Below, one piece after another: positions 24,442 to 33,402 of a DNA stretch of 42,549 nucleotides. The position numbers and the translations under genes were made by a program. The notes beneath the pieces were generated by a model that saw only the letters and a list, made by a program, of their open reading frames with translations, was not told the origin of the DNA and did no database searches. Every line of letters begins with the position of its first letter. Within the stretch, counting starts at the first letter, position 1. This DNA is from Bordetella parapertussis (GTDB lineage Bacteria; Pseudomonadota; Gammaproteobacteria; Burkholderiales; SG8-39): the NCBI GenBank assembly GCA_945897475.1, contig CAMDFL010000016.1:1-42549 (forward strand). Reading direction: 5' to 3'.

Positions 24442-25419
24442 TTACTCAGCCTCGATCCTTGCTGCGCGCACCAGCTTGCCGAATAATTCGTTGCTGCGGC
24501 GTATGTAGCTGGTGAACTCATCGGGATTCGCTGTATCCACCACGAAGCCAAGATCAAGAAGTTTCTCGACGACTTCGGGCTGTGTCGCAGCGCGGTTCAT
24601 TTCCTGGTAGAGGCGCTGGACAATGGGCGGGGGCATACCAGCGGGACCGAGAAAACCGTTCCAGCTTGGCGGGCGGTCATAGCCCGGCAGAACTTCGCCG
24701 ATGGTGGGGACATCGGGCATGCGCGAAAATCTTTTACCCGCATTGATGGCGAGCATTCTCACCTTGCCTGCTTTCAACTGCGGCGCGAAGGTGCCAACAA
24801 TGCCGTAGAGCATCTGTATCTGGCCGGCCAGGAGGTCGGAGAACGCCACGCCTCCCGCCTTGTAGGGGACATGTAGCATCTGCACGCCGGCCAACTGCTC
24901 CACCATGACCCCCGACAGGTGATGCGTGGTGCCGATGCCTGAGCTGCCATAGGCGAGCTTGCCGGGATTGCGCTTGGCATAGTCGATTGCCTCGGGCAAT
25001 GTGTTCAAGCCCACACCGGTATTGGCCACCACGCAGGACACCGTCTCACCCAGGAGGATGATCGGGGAGAAATCCCTGGGCGCCTGATAGGGTGTGTTCT
25101 TGGTGAGCAGCCCGCGCAGCACCAGTGAGCTCACCGAACCCAGCATCACGGTGTAGCCATCGGGCGCCGCGCGCGTAGTCATGCTCACGCCTATCGAGCC
25201 GCCCGCGCCGGCTTGCGCTTCCACAACCAGGGGCTGACCCAGAGTTTCGGTAAGTCGCTGCGCGATCAGTCGCGCCAGCGGATCGGCGCCGCCACCGGTA
25301 CCCAAGGTCTGAATCAACCTGATTGGCTTGGAGGGATAGCTCTGTGCTTGCGCGAACCCTGCGCAAGTCGCACCCAACGCAAACAGCACGGCAAACGCCA
25401 TTAATTTACTGAGCTTCAT
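24442..25419 (-). CDS. Bug/TctC-family periplasmic solute-binding protein
   Basis: A 325-residue Bug-family protein. The signal MKLSKLMAFAVLFALGATC is followed by QSYPSKPIRLIQTLGTGGG, in which a GGG loop replaces the usual PFPPGG. The family segments VVEAQAGAGGSIGVSM, APDGYTVMLG and MLHVPYKAGGVAF are intact. The same unusual RLIQTLGTGGG/RMIQSLGVGGG opening in the adjacent pseudogene marks the two as a tandem pair. I chose ATG 25419 because AAGG lies eight bases upstream; GTG 25425 is possible. It sits 97 bp downstream of the Rieske oxygenase gene on the same strand, so it may bind an aromatic or organic acid used by that enzyme (inference). Confidence 0.9.
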   Translation of the reverse strand: MKLSKLMAFAVLFALGATCAGFAQAQSYPSKPIRLIQTLGTGGGADPLARLIAQRLTETLGQPLVVEAQAGAGGSIGVSMTTRAAPDGYTVMLGSVSSLVLRGLLTKNTPYQAPRDFSPIILLGETVSCVVANTGVGLNTLPEAIDYAKRNPGKLAYGSSGIGTTHHLSGVMVEQLAGVQMLHVPYKAGGVAFSDLLAGQIQMLYGIVGTFAPQLKAGKVRMLAINAGKRFSRMPDVPTIGEVLPGYDRPPSWNGFLGPAGMPPPIVQRLYQEMNRAATQPEVVEKLLDLGFVVDTANPDEFTSYIRRSNELFGKLVRAARIEAE

Positions 25420-25475
25420 CGTCACGGCCTTGTTGATAAGTTATCGAGCAGCTCATAATGCATGATGAAAACAAC

Positions 25476-25487
25476 CCTCGTACGAGG
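25476..25487 (-). terminator. weak terminator candidate after the Rieske gene
   Basis: On the minus strand the 12-bp palindrome CCTCGTACGAGG is followed by GTTGTTTTC. It lies 30 bases past the Rieske stop and before the Bug start. The stem is short and the T run broken, so it could let transcription through. Confidence 0.25.
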
Positions 25488-25516
25488 CTGTCATGTTTTT
25501 GGGAATGATCAGTAAT

Positions 25517-26857
25517 TCAGGAAAATGCCTTCTCGCCAGCGAGCCCTGCTTGTATCAGTCTTGCCCACTCACGGTAAGGCTCGTGCAAACCCACTTCATT
25601 GAAAAGATTCCACGCGCCCTCGGCGCTCGCCTCGGGCTTCAAACCAAGCTCGCGCGCTAAATCGTTGTCTGGAGTAATCGACGCGCCACCGCGCGCATAA
25701 CCATTCACCCATTCAAAACCGGACGCCGCAAAACCGCGCTGTGCATCTGCATAGGTAACGGTGTCATCCGGTGTCGCCATACCGCCTGGATTGAAAAAAT
25801 CCTCGAACTGACGCATGCGGCGCGTGCGCACCTCGGCGCTGTCCCCCTTCAATGCCAGGCAGTAACTGTGCATCTCGGTGAGATCGACTGAGATCGGCCT
25901 GATCACCCGCAAGATCACGCCCGATGCGTCATTGATCTGCATATTGGGAAAAACGCTTAACTGGCGCAAGCGCAGCATCCATTCGGCGCGCACATCGCCC
26001 ACCCGGCCCCGAATCTCATCAATCATCGGCCAGATCGGGCGTTTGGTGCGTTCGGCGTGATCACCCCAGGTGCAGGAATGTCCGTTCGTAAAAGCAAACA
26101 TGCCACCAGTTGAACTCCCACGCGTTCCCCAGTCGTACTGGCGCGCATCCTGATTGCCATCGCCCTTGCGACGGCGCGCCATCAAATCCATGAAACTGGT
26201 ATGTGTGGTGGTGAGGTGATAGGCATCCAGGGCGTTATCGAGCTGCAGCTTCCAGTTGGCGCGAAACGTATAGGTGGTGCGGCCAGGCACGAACTCGAGG
26301 CCTTCGGGGCCCTGATCGATGCTGATATCGAGCATGGTTCGCATTTCACCCAGCCACTGCTCCAACGGCGGAACCTGCGAGGACAGACTCACGAAAATCA
26401 TGCCGCGATAGTTGCCAAGCTTGGCGACCGGAATCAGATCGTGATTCTGGGCATCGAAGGCAGGCGCATAACATCCGGATTTTCTGTCCTTGATATCGAC
26501 GTTTTTCCCTGCCGAATCATAGGCCCAGCCGTGATAAGGGCAGACGTGATACCTGGCGTTGCCTGCACTCATACGGCACACAGTCGCGCCCTTGTGGCGG
26601 CAGGCGTTGATGAAGGCGCCGATGTTTCCATTTGCGTCACGCGTCAAAAAAATCGGGGTGCGACCGATTTGCGAGCTGACGAAATCATGTGGCTTGGCAA
26701 TCTCCGATTCAAGTGTCACGAAATTCCAGGTGCGCTCAAAAATGTACTTCATCTCCAATTCGAAAATTTCCGGATCGGAGAACGCTTTACTGTGCACGCG
26801 AAACACGCCCTCGTCGGGACGATCATCGACATAGCGCTTCAGGCTCTCATTATTCAT
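25517..26857 (-). CDS. Rieske ring-hydroxylating oxygenase alpha subunit (benzoate-dioxygenase type)
   Basis: A 446-residue catalytic subunit of an aromatic-ring-hydroxylating oxygenase. The Rieske 2Fe-2S ligands are Cys86-x-His88 (CRHKG) and Cys106-x2-His109 (CPYHGW). The mononuclear iron site is at His214 and His219, with the electron-bridging Asp211 in LDNALDAYHLTTTH. The stretch around GLEFVPGRTTYTFRANWKLQ resembles benzoate, anthranilate and cumate dioxygenases more than naphthalene types. These need a beta subunit and a reductase; neither is in the window, so partners must be encoded elsewhere or the enzyme is alpha-only. The start at ATG 26857 gives the usual N terminus. A Bug gene follows on the same strand. 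Confidence 0.9.
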   Translation of the reverse strand: MNNESLKRYVDDRPDEGVFRVHSKAFSDPEIFELEMKYIFERTWNFVTLESEIAKPHDFVSSQIGRTPIFLTRDANGNIGAFINACRHKGATVCRMSAGNARYHVCPYHGWAYDSAGKNVDIKDRKSGCYAPAFDAQNHDLIPVAKLGNYRGMIFVSLSSQVPPLEQWLGEMRTMLDISIDQGPEGLEFVPGRTTYTFRANWKLQLDNALDAYHLTTTHTSFMDLMARRRKGDGNQDARQYDWGTRGSSTGGMFAFTNGHSCTWGDHAERTKRPIWPMIDEIRGRVGDVRAEWMLRLRQLSVFPNMQINDASGVILRVIRPISVDLTEMHSYCLALKGDSAEVRTRRMRQFEDFFNPGGMATPDDTVTYADAQRGFAASGFEWVNGYARGGASITPDNDLARELGLKPEASAEGAWNLFNEVGLHEPYREWARLIQAGLAGEKAFS

Positions 26858-26969
26858 TCAGGTCCCGCGTGAATTATCTCTTGACGCATTAGATTAGCAG
26901 TTCTGGTGCCGACGCAAAGGCCATGCCGAATTCAGCAAGTAATTATTTTCCCCGACAGGATCCGCCCGA

Positions 26970-27044
26970 ATGAGCACGCCCGCCCCGCACCGCATTGACG
27001 TGCATCATCACGTGTTGCCGCTCGAAAATAACGATCTTCAGTAG
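26970..27044 (+). pseudogene. N-terminal stub of an amidohydrolase-2 family gene
   Basis: A 24-codon reading, MSTPAPHRIDVHHHVLPLEN and on to a stop, carries the metal-binding H-x-H start (DVHHHVLP) of amidohydrolase-2 enzymes such as aminocarboxymuconate-semialdehyde decarboxylase relatives. AGGA precedes its ATG. The remaining ~300 residues of a normal member are absent, and unrelated sequence follows. It is probably a remnant left by deletion. Confidence 0.55.
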
Positions 27045-27222
27045 ACCGCTCGCTGCAGGAGAGGTGCGTTTCACGTTCATGGGTTTCACGTCTATAAATA
27101 TGGCGTCAATTAAGAAAATATGGTGTAGTAGGGAATTGGAGTTTTAAGGTCAAACTCTCTGGGAAGAAATTGCAAGCCCAGGGAGGGCGCGGCGGGATCA
27201 CACAGTTTGCGGGGGGCAGCAA
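27045..27222 (+). promoter_or_regulatory. leader region of the TpsA-caspase gene
   Basis: This 178-bp stretch precedes the exoprotein gene. It holds an AT-rich block at about 27088-27122 and a 9-bp direct repeat GTTTCACGT at 27068 and 27083 (15 bp apart, on one face of about 1.5 helix turns). The GGGGGG ribosome site is six bases before ATG 27223. Promoter boxes cannot be assigned with confidence. Confidence 0.3.
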
Positions 27223-30200
27223 ATGAAGACAAAAAATTGTCGCGTTCGCAAGCTTGAATCGCTTGGCCGTTCTCGCCCAGGCGCAAAGATCCTTCCCTCC
27301 TTATTAGCTTGCCTGTGGCCGGCCCTGGGCTACGCACTCGATCCGAATGCGCTGCCCACCGGTGGCACAGTAGCGAGCGGCGCCGCAAGCATCAGCCAGG
27401 CCGGGTCGCGACTGAATGTCCTGCAGCATACCGGCCAGGCCATTCTCAACTGGAATACTTTCAACATCGGCTCGCAGGCTTCGGTCAATTTCCAGCAGCC
27501 TAGCGCGAGTTCAGTGGTGCTGAACCGCGTCGGCAGTGGTGGCGGCGTTTCGGAAATTTATGGGAGCCTCACTGCCAATGGGCAGGTGTTCCTCATTAAT
27601 CCGGCGGGAACTCTCTTTGGCCGTGGCGCCCAGGTCAATGTGGGCGGTCTGGTGGCCTCCTCGCTCGATATCAGCAATGAAAACTTTCTCAATCGCAACT
27701 ACCGGTTCGCGGCGAATGGGACCGCCGACGCCATCCTCAATCAAGGCACACTGAGCGCGGCCGACGGCGGCTACATTGCGCTGCTCGCCCCGCAGGTGAG
27801 AAATGAAGGCGTGGTTGCGGCGCGTCTGGGCACCGTGGCCTTTGGCGCCGGCGAGGCGGTGCGCCTGGATATCAACGGCACCGGTTTAATTGAGATGCAG
27901 GTCGAGCGCGCCGCGGTGGACGCCTTGATCGCCAATAAAAATCTGGTTGAAGCCGATGGCGGCGTGGTGTTCATGGGCGCGCGCGCCGCCGGGCAATTGG
28001 CCGGCGGGGTGATCAATAACAGCGGAGAAATCCGCGCCGAGCGGGTCGCCGAGGTCAATGGCGTGATCCGCCTTGAGGCGGGCGACGTCGTCAATAGCGG
28101 CGGCATCGCCGCCGATGGCGCGAGCGGCGGGAAAGTAAGTTTAATCGCCGACAATACCACCATCAATTCGGGCGCCATCAGCGCGCGCGGCACTCAGGGT
28201 CAAGGTGGCGAGGTCCGATTGCTCGGCGACAAAGTGGGATTGTTCGGCGAAGGCAGCATCGACGCCTCGGGCGCGAGCAGCGGCGGCACGGTATTGGTGG
28301 GCGGCAACTTCCAGGGCAAGGGGCCGGAAGTCAATGCGTCGATTGTCCGTGTTGCGCACGATGCCTCGATCCGCGCGGATGCCGGTACGACCGGTGATGG
28401 CGGCAAGGTCATCGTCTGGTCGAACGACGACACCGTGTTCGCGGGATCGCTCACGGCCCGGGGCGGCTCCGTGAGCGGCAATGGCGGATTTGCCGAAGTC
28501 TCCGGCAAGCAATCACTGGATTTCAACCCGCGGCAGGTTCAATTGAGCGCCGCGAACGGGCGCCCAGGTGAGCTTTTGCTCGATCCACTGAACATCATCG
28601 TCGCGACAGGCGGAACGGCGTCCTACGTGGATGTCAGCACCTTCGCCGCGATGTCTTTAACCAATCAAACCATCTCCCCGGCCACCTTGCTCGCGGTGGG
28701 GGGGAGCGTTCAATTGCAGGCGACCAATGATATTACGGTCAACAACGCGGTAAGTTTCACGGGGCCCGGCAACGGATTCTCCGCTTCGGCCGGAAACAGT
28801 ATCAACATCAATGCCGCAATTTCGATGAACAATGGAGCAATCACGCTCAGTGGGCGCAATCCTGGCGGCACACAGACCGCCGGGGGTACCGTAAATATAA
28901 ACGCAGGCGGTTCCTTGAGTTCCACCGGCGGTGCTATCACTATCACCAACAATGGCAGCAGCTCGCCTCTTCTCATTGCGGCGGCAGTCAATGCCGGTGC
29001 GGGCAACGTATCACTTAGCGCCACCGGCGCGCAAATCACCGAGTCAGGCGCTGGCTTGGTAAATACCTCGGGCACATTGACCACGTCCTCACAGATTGGT
29101 CAAACACTGAATGGCGCCAATACAGTGGGTAGCTTCAACGCCACCAATACCGCCAGCGGCGCTGTGGCGCTGACCAACACGGGAAATCTGACGATTAACG
29201 CAATCTCCCAATCAGGCGGTGGCAGCGTGACGGTAACGAATACCGGGACGTTAAACACGGGTGGGGCGATGTCGACGACGGGCGGTACTGCCCTCGCCCC
29301 AGCTGACATCAGCTTGAGCTCCAGTGGTGCAATGACCATCGCACACGACATAACAACGAATACATTCGGCACTGTCAACCTGACGGTGACAGGGGCCAAC
29401 ACGCTGCTCAGTCACACGGCCGGTGCACTCAATAATTCCACCAATGGAAACGTGACACTGACCGCCGACAAGATGGCTTTGTCCGGGGGCACAATCGGCC
29501 AAGTCGGTTTGACCGGCGCGCCAGCGGCGGTGGCTAGCGCAGCAATCGTCGTGAACACCGGGTCCATAAAAACAGTGACGCTCAAGGGAACGACGGCGAG
29601 TAACGCGATTGACCTGGGCAGCACGGTGGATACCACTTCAGGCAGACTGGAAATATCGCAGGCTGAGCTCGCGACGATTAATGCTCTGGAATTGATCATT
29701 GGCAACGCGAGCCAGACAGGCGCGATCAACGTGAGCGCCGCCGTGACGACCAATCCCCTGGGACTGATCACGACATTGATCAACCGGACTGGCGGGATCA
29801 CAGTCAATAACGTCCTGACTGCGGGTAACGGGTCAGGATTTCTGAATTTGACTGCCGATGGTGGCGCGGGCTTGCCGGGGACGATCACCGAAAGCGCCGG
29901 CGCCACCGGGCTTATTGCCGGAATGCTCACCACCAAATCAGGCGGTGGGACCAGCCTGACCGGTAGCGCTAACGCAGTGACGAACTTCGGCACAACCAAC
30001 AGCACCAGCGGCCTTGTGTCATTTGTCAACACCAAGAGCGCAATGGGCGTGCTGGGAATCACGCAGGCGGCAGGCGCGGCGACGACAATAAGTAATACGG
30101 GCGATCTTGTTTTCTCCTACTCCGGCGTTGTTGCCCCGAGTACCGGCGGCAGTGTTGTCTTTACGGCGAGCAACGATATTCTTTTGAGTGGGAGCGGCAG

Positions 30201-33200
30201 CAGTTCCATTGGTACCTCCACGTCAAATGCGGGTAGGGACGTTACGATTAGCGCAGGTGGGGCCGGCGCGGCTTCGTTCATCACTACGGGCGCCTTGAAC
30301 GTGACCGCCGGTCGCGATATCAATGTTCTAGCCTCTACCTCATCCGCGAATGTGCAAGCCGCGTCGATGAACCTTAGTGCGGGAAATAATCTCAATATTC
30401 AGGGTGGATCGGGAACGAACGCCTCCGCACAGGTTTTTTCAACCGGCACTCAGACCGTTACTGCGAACACGATCAACGTTTTGGGCGGAACCGGTGTTTC
30501 CGGCAATTCAGCGATGCTGAGGAGCACCGGAAACCAGACGGTCAGTGCGACATCGGGAATTATCGTGGCGGCCGGAGCCAGCGGCGGAAACCTGAATTCA
30601 GGTAACTTTGCACAGATCAACGCCAGTGGCAACCAGTCCATCACGGTGGGTCCTGGCGGATTGACTGCGACCGGTGGCGGCGGGGGCGTGAGCAACACCG
30701 ACAATGGCGCATTTATTAGCCAGAGCGGGTCCACCGGAACCAGTCAGACGATTAATGTGAATGGCGGCGGGGCCATCACCCTGACAGGTGGCTCTTCGGG
30801 TTTGACGGGGGTCGGTTCGGGGAACGGCAGCAGGGCTCTGATTCAAGCCGACGGCGATTCGCAGCAAATCAACTTCGGCGCGAGCGGTACGATCAATCTC
30901 ACCGGCGGAACGATAGGCAGCCGCGCTTTCGCATCGATTTTTTCGTCAAATGGCTCGCAAACGATTACGGGATCACCCAATATCACGCTGACCGGAGGCG
31001 CAAGTGGGGGCATCGATGGCGAGGGCAACTACGCTTCCATATTTGCCGGCGGCTTGCAAACCATCACCTCCGGCAATATGACGCTCAACGCGGGCGCGGC
31101 CGGCACCAACAACTTCGCAAGTATCAGCGGCGCGACGAATAACATAACTGTGAATGGAAATCTGGCGCTTACCGGTGGTGGATCCATCAACGGTACAAAT
31201 GGTGGCGGGGTTGGGTTCGGCGGGCCCATCTCGGCGCCGACTAACCTTAACCTCGCGGTAACAGGCGATGTCACTTTGACAGGAGGAAGCGTTGCCGGGG
31301 CAGGCATCGGCAGCGGTGGGCTCGCCAGCGGACAGACGACCAATATTACGATCAACGCCGGCGGTAATGTAACGCTCACGCCCGGTAGCGGTTCAGGCGC
31401 GAGGATCGGCTCCTCCGACTCAAACGTCGCTGGCGGCAATATCTCCGTGACTGCGGGCGGCGCCATCGCGCTCAACGATAGCGCGACAAAAGGCACGGCG
31501 ATCTTAACCACGGGTAGCGTCACGCTGCAAGCCGCCTCGATCAGCGAGGGCACCAATGGGCAGTCCAAGATACAAGCCAGCGGCTTGTTCACCAACTCAA
31601 GCGCGGGGGCCATCTCGCTGACTTCCCCAAACAACAGCATCGGTACCTATGCGTTTACGGCTCCCGCAGGCGGGGTGAGTCTGGTGAACGCTAGCGCCCT
31701 GGATCTGGGCCTCAGCAGCACCACCGGCAGTTTCACCCTCTCCACGGGCGGCGCGATAACGCAAAGCGGGGCGTTGACGGTGGCGGGGGCCAGCAGCATC
31801 AGCGCGGGGGCCAATGCCATTACGTTGACGAACGCGGCAAACGACTTCCAGGGCTTGGTGACGCTATCCAACTCCGGCGCCAACGCGGTGCAGATCACCG
31901 ATGTCAACACCATCAACTTCGGCAATATGTTACTGGGCGGCGCTTTCACGGTGAATGCGCCGACGATTATCGGGCGCGACACGACAAATACGGGCAATCA
32001 GTTGTGGAACGGCAATGTCACCTTCAACAGCACCGAGACCACCAACGGGGGCAACTTCACGGTCGCAGGCACCACCACCCTTGGCACTTCCACCACTATC
32101 AACGCAGGTAGCGGAAACGTGACTTTCACGGGGGCCGTCAACGCCGCTACTGCAGGGGTGCAGGGGCTGACGGTCAACAGCAGCGGCGCGACCGTATTCG
32201 GCAGCACCGTCGGCGCCACCGGGCCGCTTGCCTTTCTCACCAACGATGCGGCGGGCACCTCGTCCTTCGGCGGCAGTGTGACGATCGGGAGTGTGCAGAC
32301 GGCGGCGGTTTCATCGGCGGTTCAATCCGTTCAATCCGTTCAATCCACTCAATCCATTGAATCGTTGAGCAGTCCTCCATCGGCGGCCTCGCCCGCCGCC
32401 GTGGCTGCACAACCGATCGAAGCGCCCCCGCCAGCGCCGAGGCCGGTGGATGCGGGAAGCGTGCGCCCGACGGCGAGCAGCGGGGTGCCGTTAAAGACGA
32501 TCCAGCAGATCGATCAGCAGGTCTCGGCGGCGCGCACCGAGCTATTTACCCCGGCGCTGCAGCAGATTTCCTTGAATCCCGCGGTGGCCGATGTGCCCGA
32601 GTGCGGCGACGGCGCGGGCATATGCGTGATGAAAGGCAAAACCACCAAGCCCGAGGCCGTGGTCACTGGCGATGCGAAACCGATTATCAAGCGCAAGCTG
32701 GCCTTGTTGTTTGGTAACGACCGCTACCTCGCACCAATACCGCCGCTGGAGACGCCGATCAACGACGTTGTGGCCATCGGAAATGTTCTCAAAGAACGCC
32801 TCGGTTATGAAGCACGCATCGTGCGTAATGCGACGCGAGAGGATATCGTCAACGAACTCAACCGATTGGTGTTGGAGGCCGACCTGGACGACAGCGTGAT
32901 CGTGATGTATGCCGGCCACGGCTACCAGGCGGAAAAAGGCGGCGCTGGCTACTGGATTCCGGTGGATGCAAGCAATACCGAGGCGTCCACCTGGCTCTCG
33001 AACAGCGCGATCTCGAAGTTCGTCGCCAATATCGCGGCGCGCCAGGTGATGCTGATATCCGATAGCTGCTACTCGGGCACCCTCGCCCAGGAGCAGAAAG
33101 TGCGCGCCACCGAGACCACGGTGTTCGACCGCGATGAGATATTGAGTAAGCGCTCGGTCATGGTGATGTCATCGGGCGGCAACGAACCGGTAACCGATGG

Positions 33201-33402
33201 CGGACACGACAATCATTCTCTGTTTGCCTACCACTTGATTCGCAGTCTTGGCAATATTCAGGGCGATCTGGTTGGCGCGGACATCCATGAAAGAGTACGT
33301 GCCGAAGTAGTGAAGGAATACCCCCAGGACCCGCAATACGGGGCCATCGTCACCGCCGGGCATGCCCCCGGCGGGGAATACCTCATTGAGAAAAAACAGT
33401 GA
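27223..33402 (+). CDS. TpsA exoprotein with C-terminal caspase-like (C14) domain
   Basis: A 2059-residue secreted protein. An extended signal ends near GYA (residue 38). The filamentous-hemagglutinin TPS secretion domain follows (LPTGGTVASGAASI to about 280, including LNWNTFNIGSQASVNFQQP and FLINPAGTLFGRGAQVNVGG). Next comes a long beta-helix passenger rich in G, S, T and N. At 1067-1322 it has about eight repeats of 32-38 residues built on A-x-I-x-S-x-G-x-Q-T-I and ITLTGG. A Pro/Ala linker carries a VQS repeat and a cysteine pair (ECGDGAGIC). Residues about 1823-2059 form a caspase-like fold: ALLFGNDRY, catalytic His1899 in YAGHGY and Cys1949 in SDSCYSG. A protease domain on an FHA-type passenger is unusual. 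Its stop overlaps the tpsB start, so it is exported with the TpsB partner next to it. Confidence 0.9.
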   Translation: MKTKNCRVRKLESLGRSRPGAKILPSLLACLWPALGYALDPNALPTGGTVASGAASISQAGSRLNVLQHTGQAILNWNTFNIGSQASVNFQQPSASSVVLNRVGSGGGVSEIYGSLTANGQVFLINPAGTLFGRGAQVNVGGLVASSLDISNENFLNRNYRFAANGTADAILNQGTLSAADGGYIALLAPQVRNEGVVAARLGTVAFGAGEAVRLDINGTGLIEMQVERAAVDALIANKNLVEADGGVVFMGARAAGQLAGGVINNSGEIRAERVAEVNGVIRLEAGDVVNSGGIAADGASGGKVSLIADNTTINSGAISARGTQGQGGEVRLLGDKVGLFGEGSIDASGASSGGTVLVGGNFQGKGPEVNASIVRVAHDASIRADAGTTGDGGKVIVWSNDDTVFAGSLTARGGSVSGNGGFAEVSGKQSLDFNPRQVQLSAANGRPGELLLDPLNIIVATGGTASYVDVSTFAAMSLTNQTISPATLLAVGGSVQLQATNDITVNNAVSFTGPGNGFSASAGNSININAAISMNNGAITLSGRNPGGTQTAGGTVNINAGGSLSSTGGAITITNNGSSSPLLIAAAVNAGAGNVSLSATGAQITESGAGLVNTSGTLTTSSQIGQTLNGANTVGSFNATNTASGAVALTNTGNLTINAISQSGGGSVTVTNTGTLNTGGAMSTTGGTALAPADISLSSSGAMTIAHDITTNTFGTVNLTVTGANTLLSHTAGALNNSTNGNVTLTADKMALSGGTIGQVGLTGAPAAVASAAIVVNTGSIKTVTLKGTTASNAIDLGSTVDTTSGRLEISQAELATINALELIIGNASQTGAINVSAAVTTNPLGLITTLINRTGGITVNNVLTAGNGSGFLNLTADGGAGLPGTITESAGATGLIAGMLTTKSGGGTSLTGSANAVTNFGTTNSTSGLVSFVNTKSAMGVLGITQAAGAATTISNTGDLVFSYSGVVAPSTGGSVVFTASNDILLSGSGSSSIGTSTSNAGRDVTISAGGAGAASFITTGALNVTAGRDINVLASTSSANVQAASMNLSAGNNLNIQGGSGTNASAQVFSTGTQTVTANTINVLGGTGVSGNSAMLRSTGNQTVSATSGIIVAAGASGGNLNSGNFAQINASGNQSITVGPGGLTATGGGGGVSNTDNGAFISQSGSTGTSQTINVNGGGAITLTGGSSGLTGVGSGNGSRALIQADGDSQQINFGASGTINLTGGTIGSRAFASIFSSNGSQTITGSPNITLTGGASGGIDGEGNYASIFAGGLQTITSGNMTLNAGAAGTNNFASISGATNNITVNGNLALTGGGSINGTNGGGVGFGGPISAPTNLNLAVTGDVTLTGGSVAGAGIGSGGLASGQTTNITINAGGNVTLTPGSGSGARIGSSDSNVAGGNISVTAGGAIALNDSATKGTAILTTGSVTLQAASISEGTNGQSKIQASGLFTNSSAGAISLTSPNNSIGTYAFTAPAGGVSLVNASALDLGLSSTTGSFTLSTGGAITQSGALTVAGASSISAGANAITLTNAANDFQGLVTLSNSGANAVQITDVNTINFGNMLLGGAFTVNAPTIIGRDTTNTGNQLWNGNVTFNSTETTNGGNFTVAGTTTLGTSTTINAGSGNVTFTGAVNAATAGVQGLTVNSSGATVFGSTVGATGPLAFLTNDAAGTSSFGGSVTIGSVQTAAVSSAVQSVQSVQSTQSIESLSSPPSAASPAAVAAQPIEAPPPAPRPVDAGSVRPTASSGVPLKTIQQIDQQVSAARTELFTPALQQISLNPAVADVPECGDGAGICVMKGKTTKPEAVVTGDAKPIIKRKLALLFGNDRYLAPIPPLETPINDVVAIGNVLKERLGYEARIVRNATREDIVNELNRLVLEADLDDSVIVMYAGHGYQAEKGGAGYWIPVDASNTEASTWLSNSAISKFVANIAARQVMLISDSCYSGTLAQEQKVRATETTVFDRDEILSKRSVMVMSSGGNEPVTDGGHDNHSLFAYHLIRSLGNIQGDLVGADIHERVRAEVVKEYPQDPQYGAIVTAGHAPGGEYLIEKKQ
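30421..31190 (+). repeat. protein-level repeats in the exoprotein passenger
   Basis: Residues about 1067-1322 consist of about eight imperfect repeats, for example NFAQINASGNQSITVGPGG, RAFASIFSSNGSQTITG and NYASIFAGGLQTITSG. Each carries a short Q-T-I strand followed by a T-G-G turn. They should form regular rungs of the beta-helix. Confidence 0.6.
32320..32364 (+). repeat. 9-bp in-frame tandem repeat in the linker
   Basis: Three exact units of GTTCAATCC (32320, 32329, 32338) plus two variants (ACTCAATCC, ATTGAATCG) encode VQS-VQS-VQS-TQS-IES. They mark the start of the flexible linker between passenger and caspase domain. Confidence 0.85.

Noticed and set aside
29412..30062. Long antisense ORFs across the exoprotein gene, such as this 216-codon one
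   Set aside because: They arise from the low-complexity G/S/T/N coding of the plus strand and give only V/L/P/A-rich translations.
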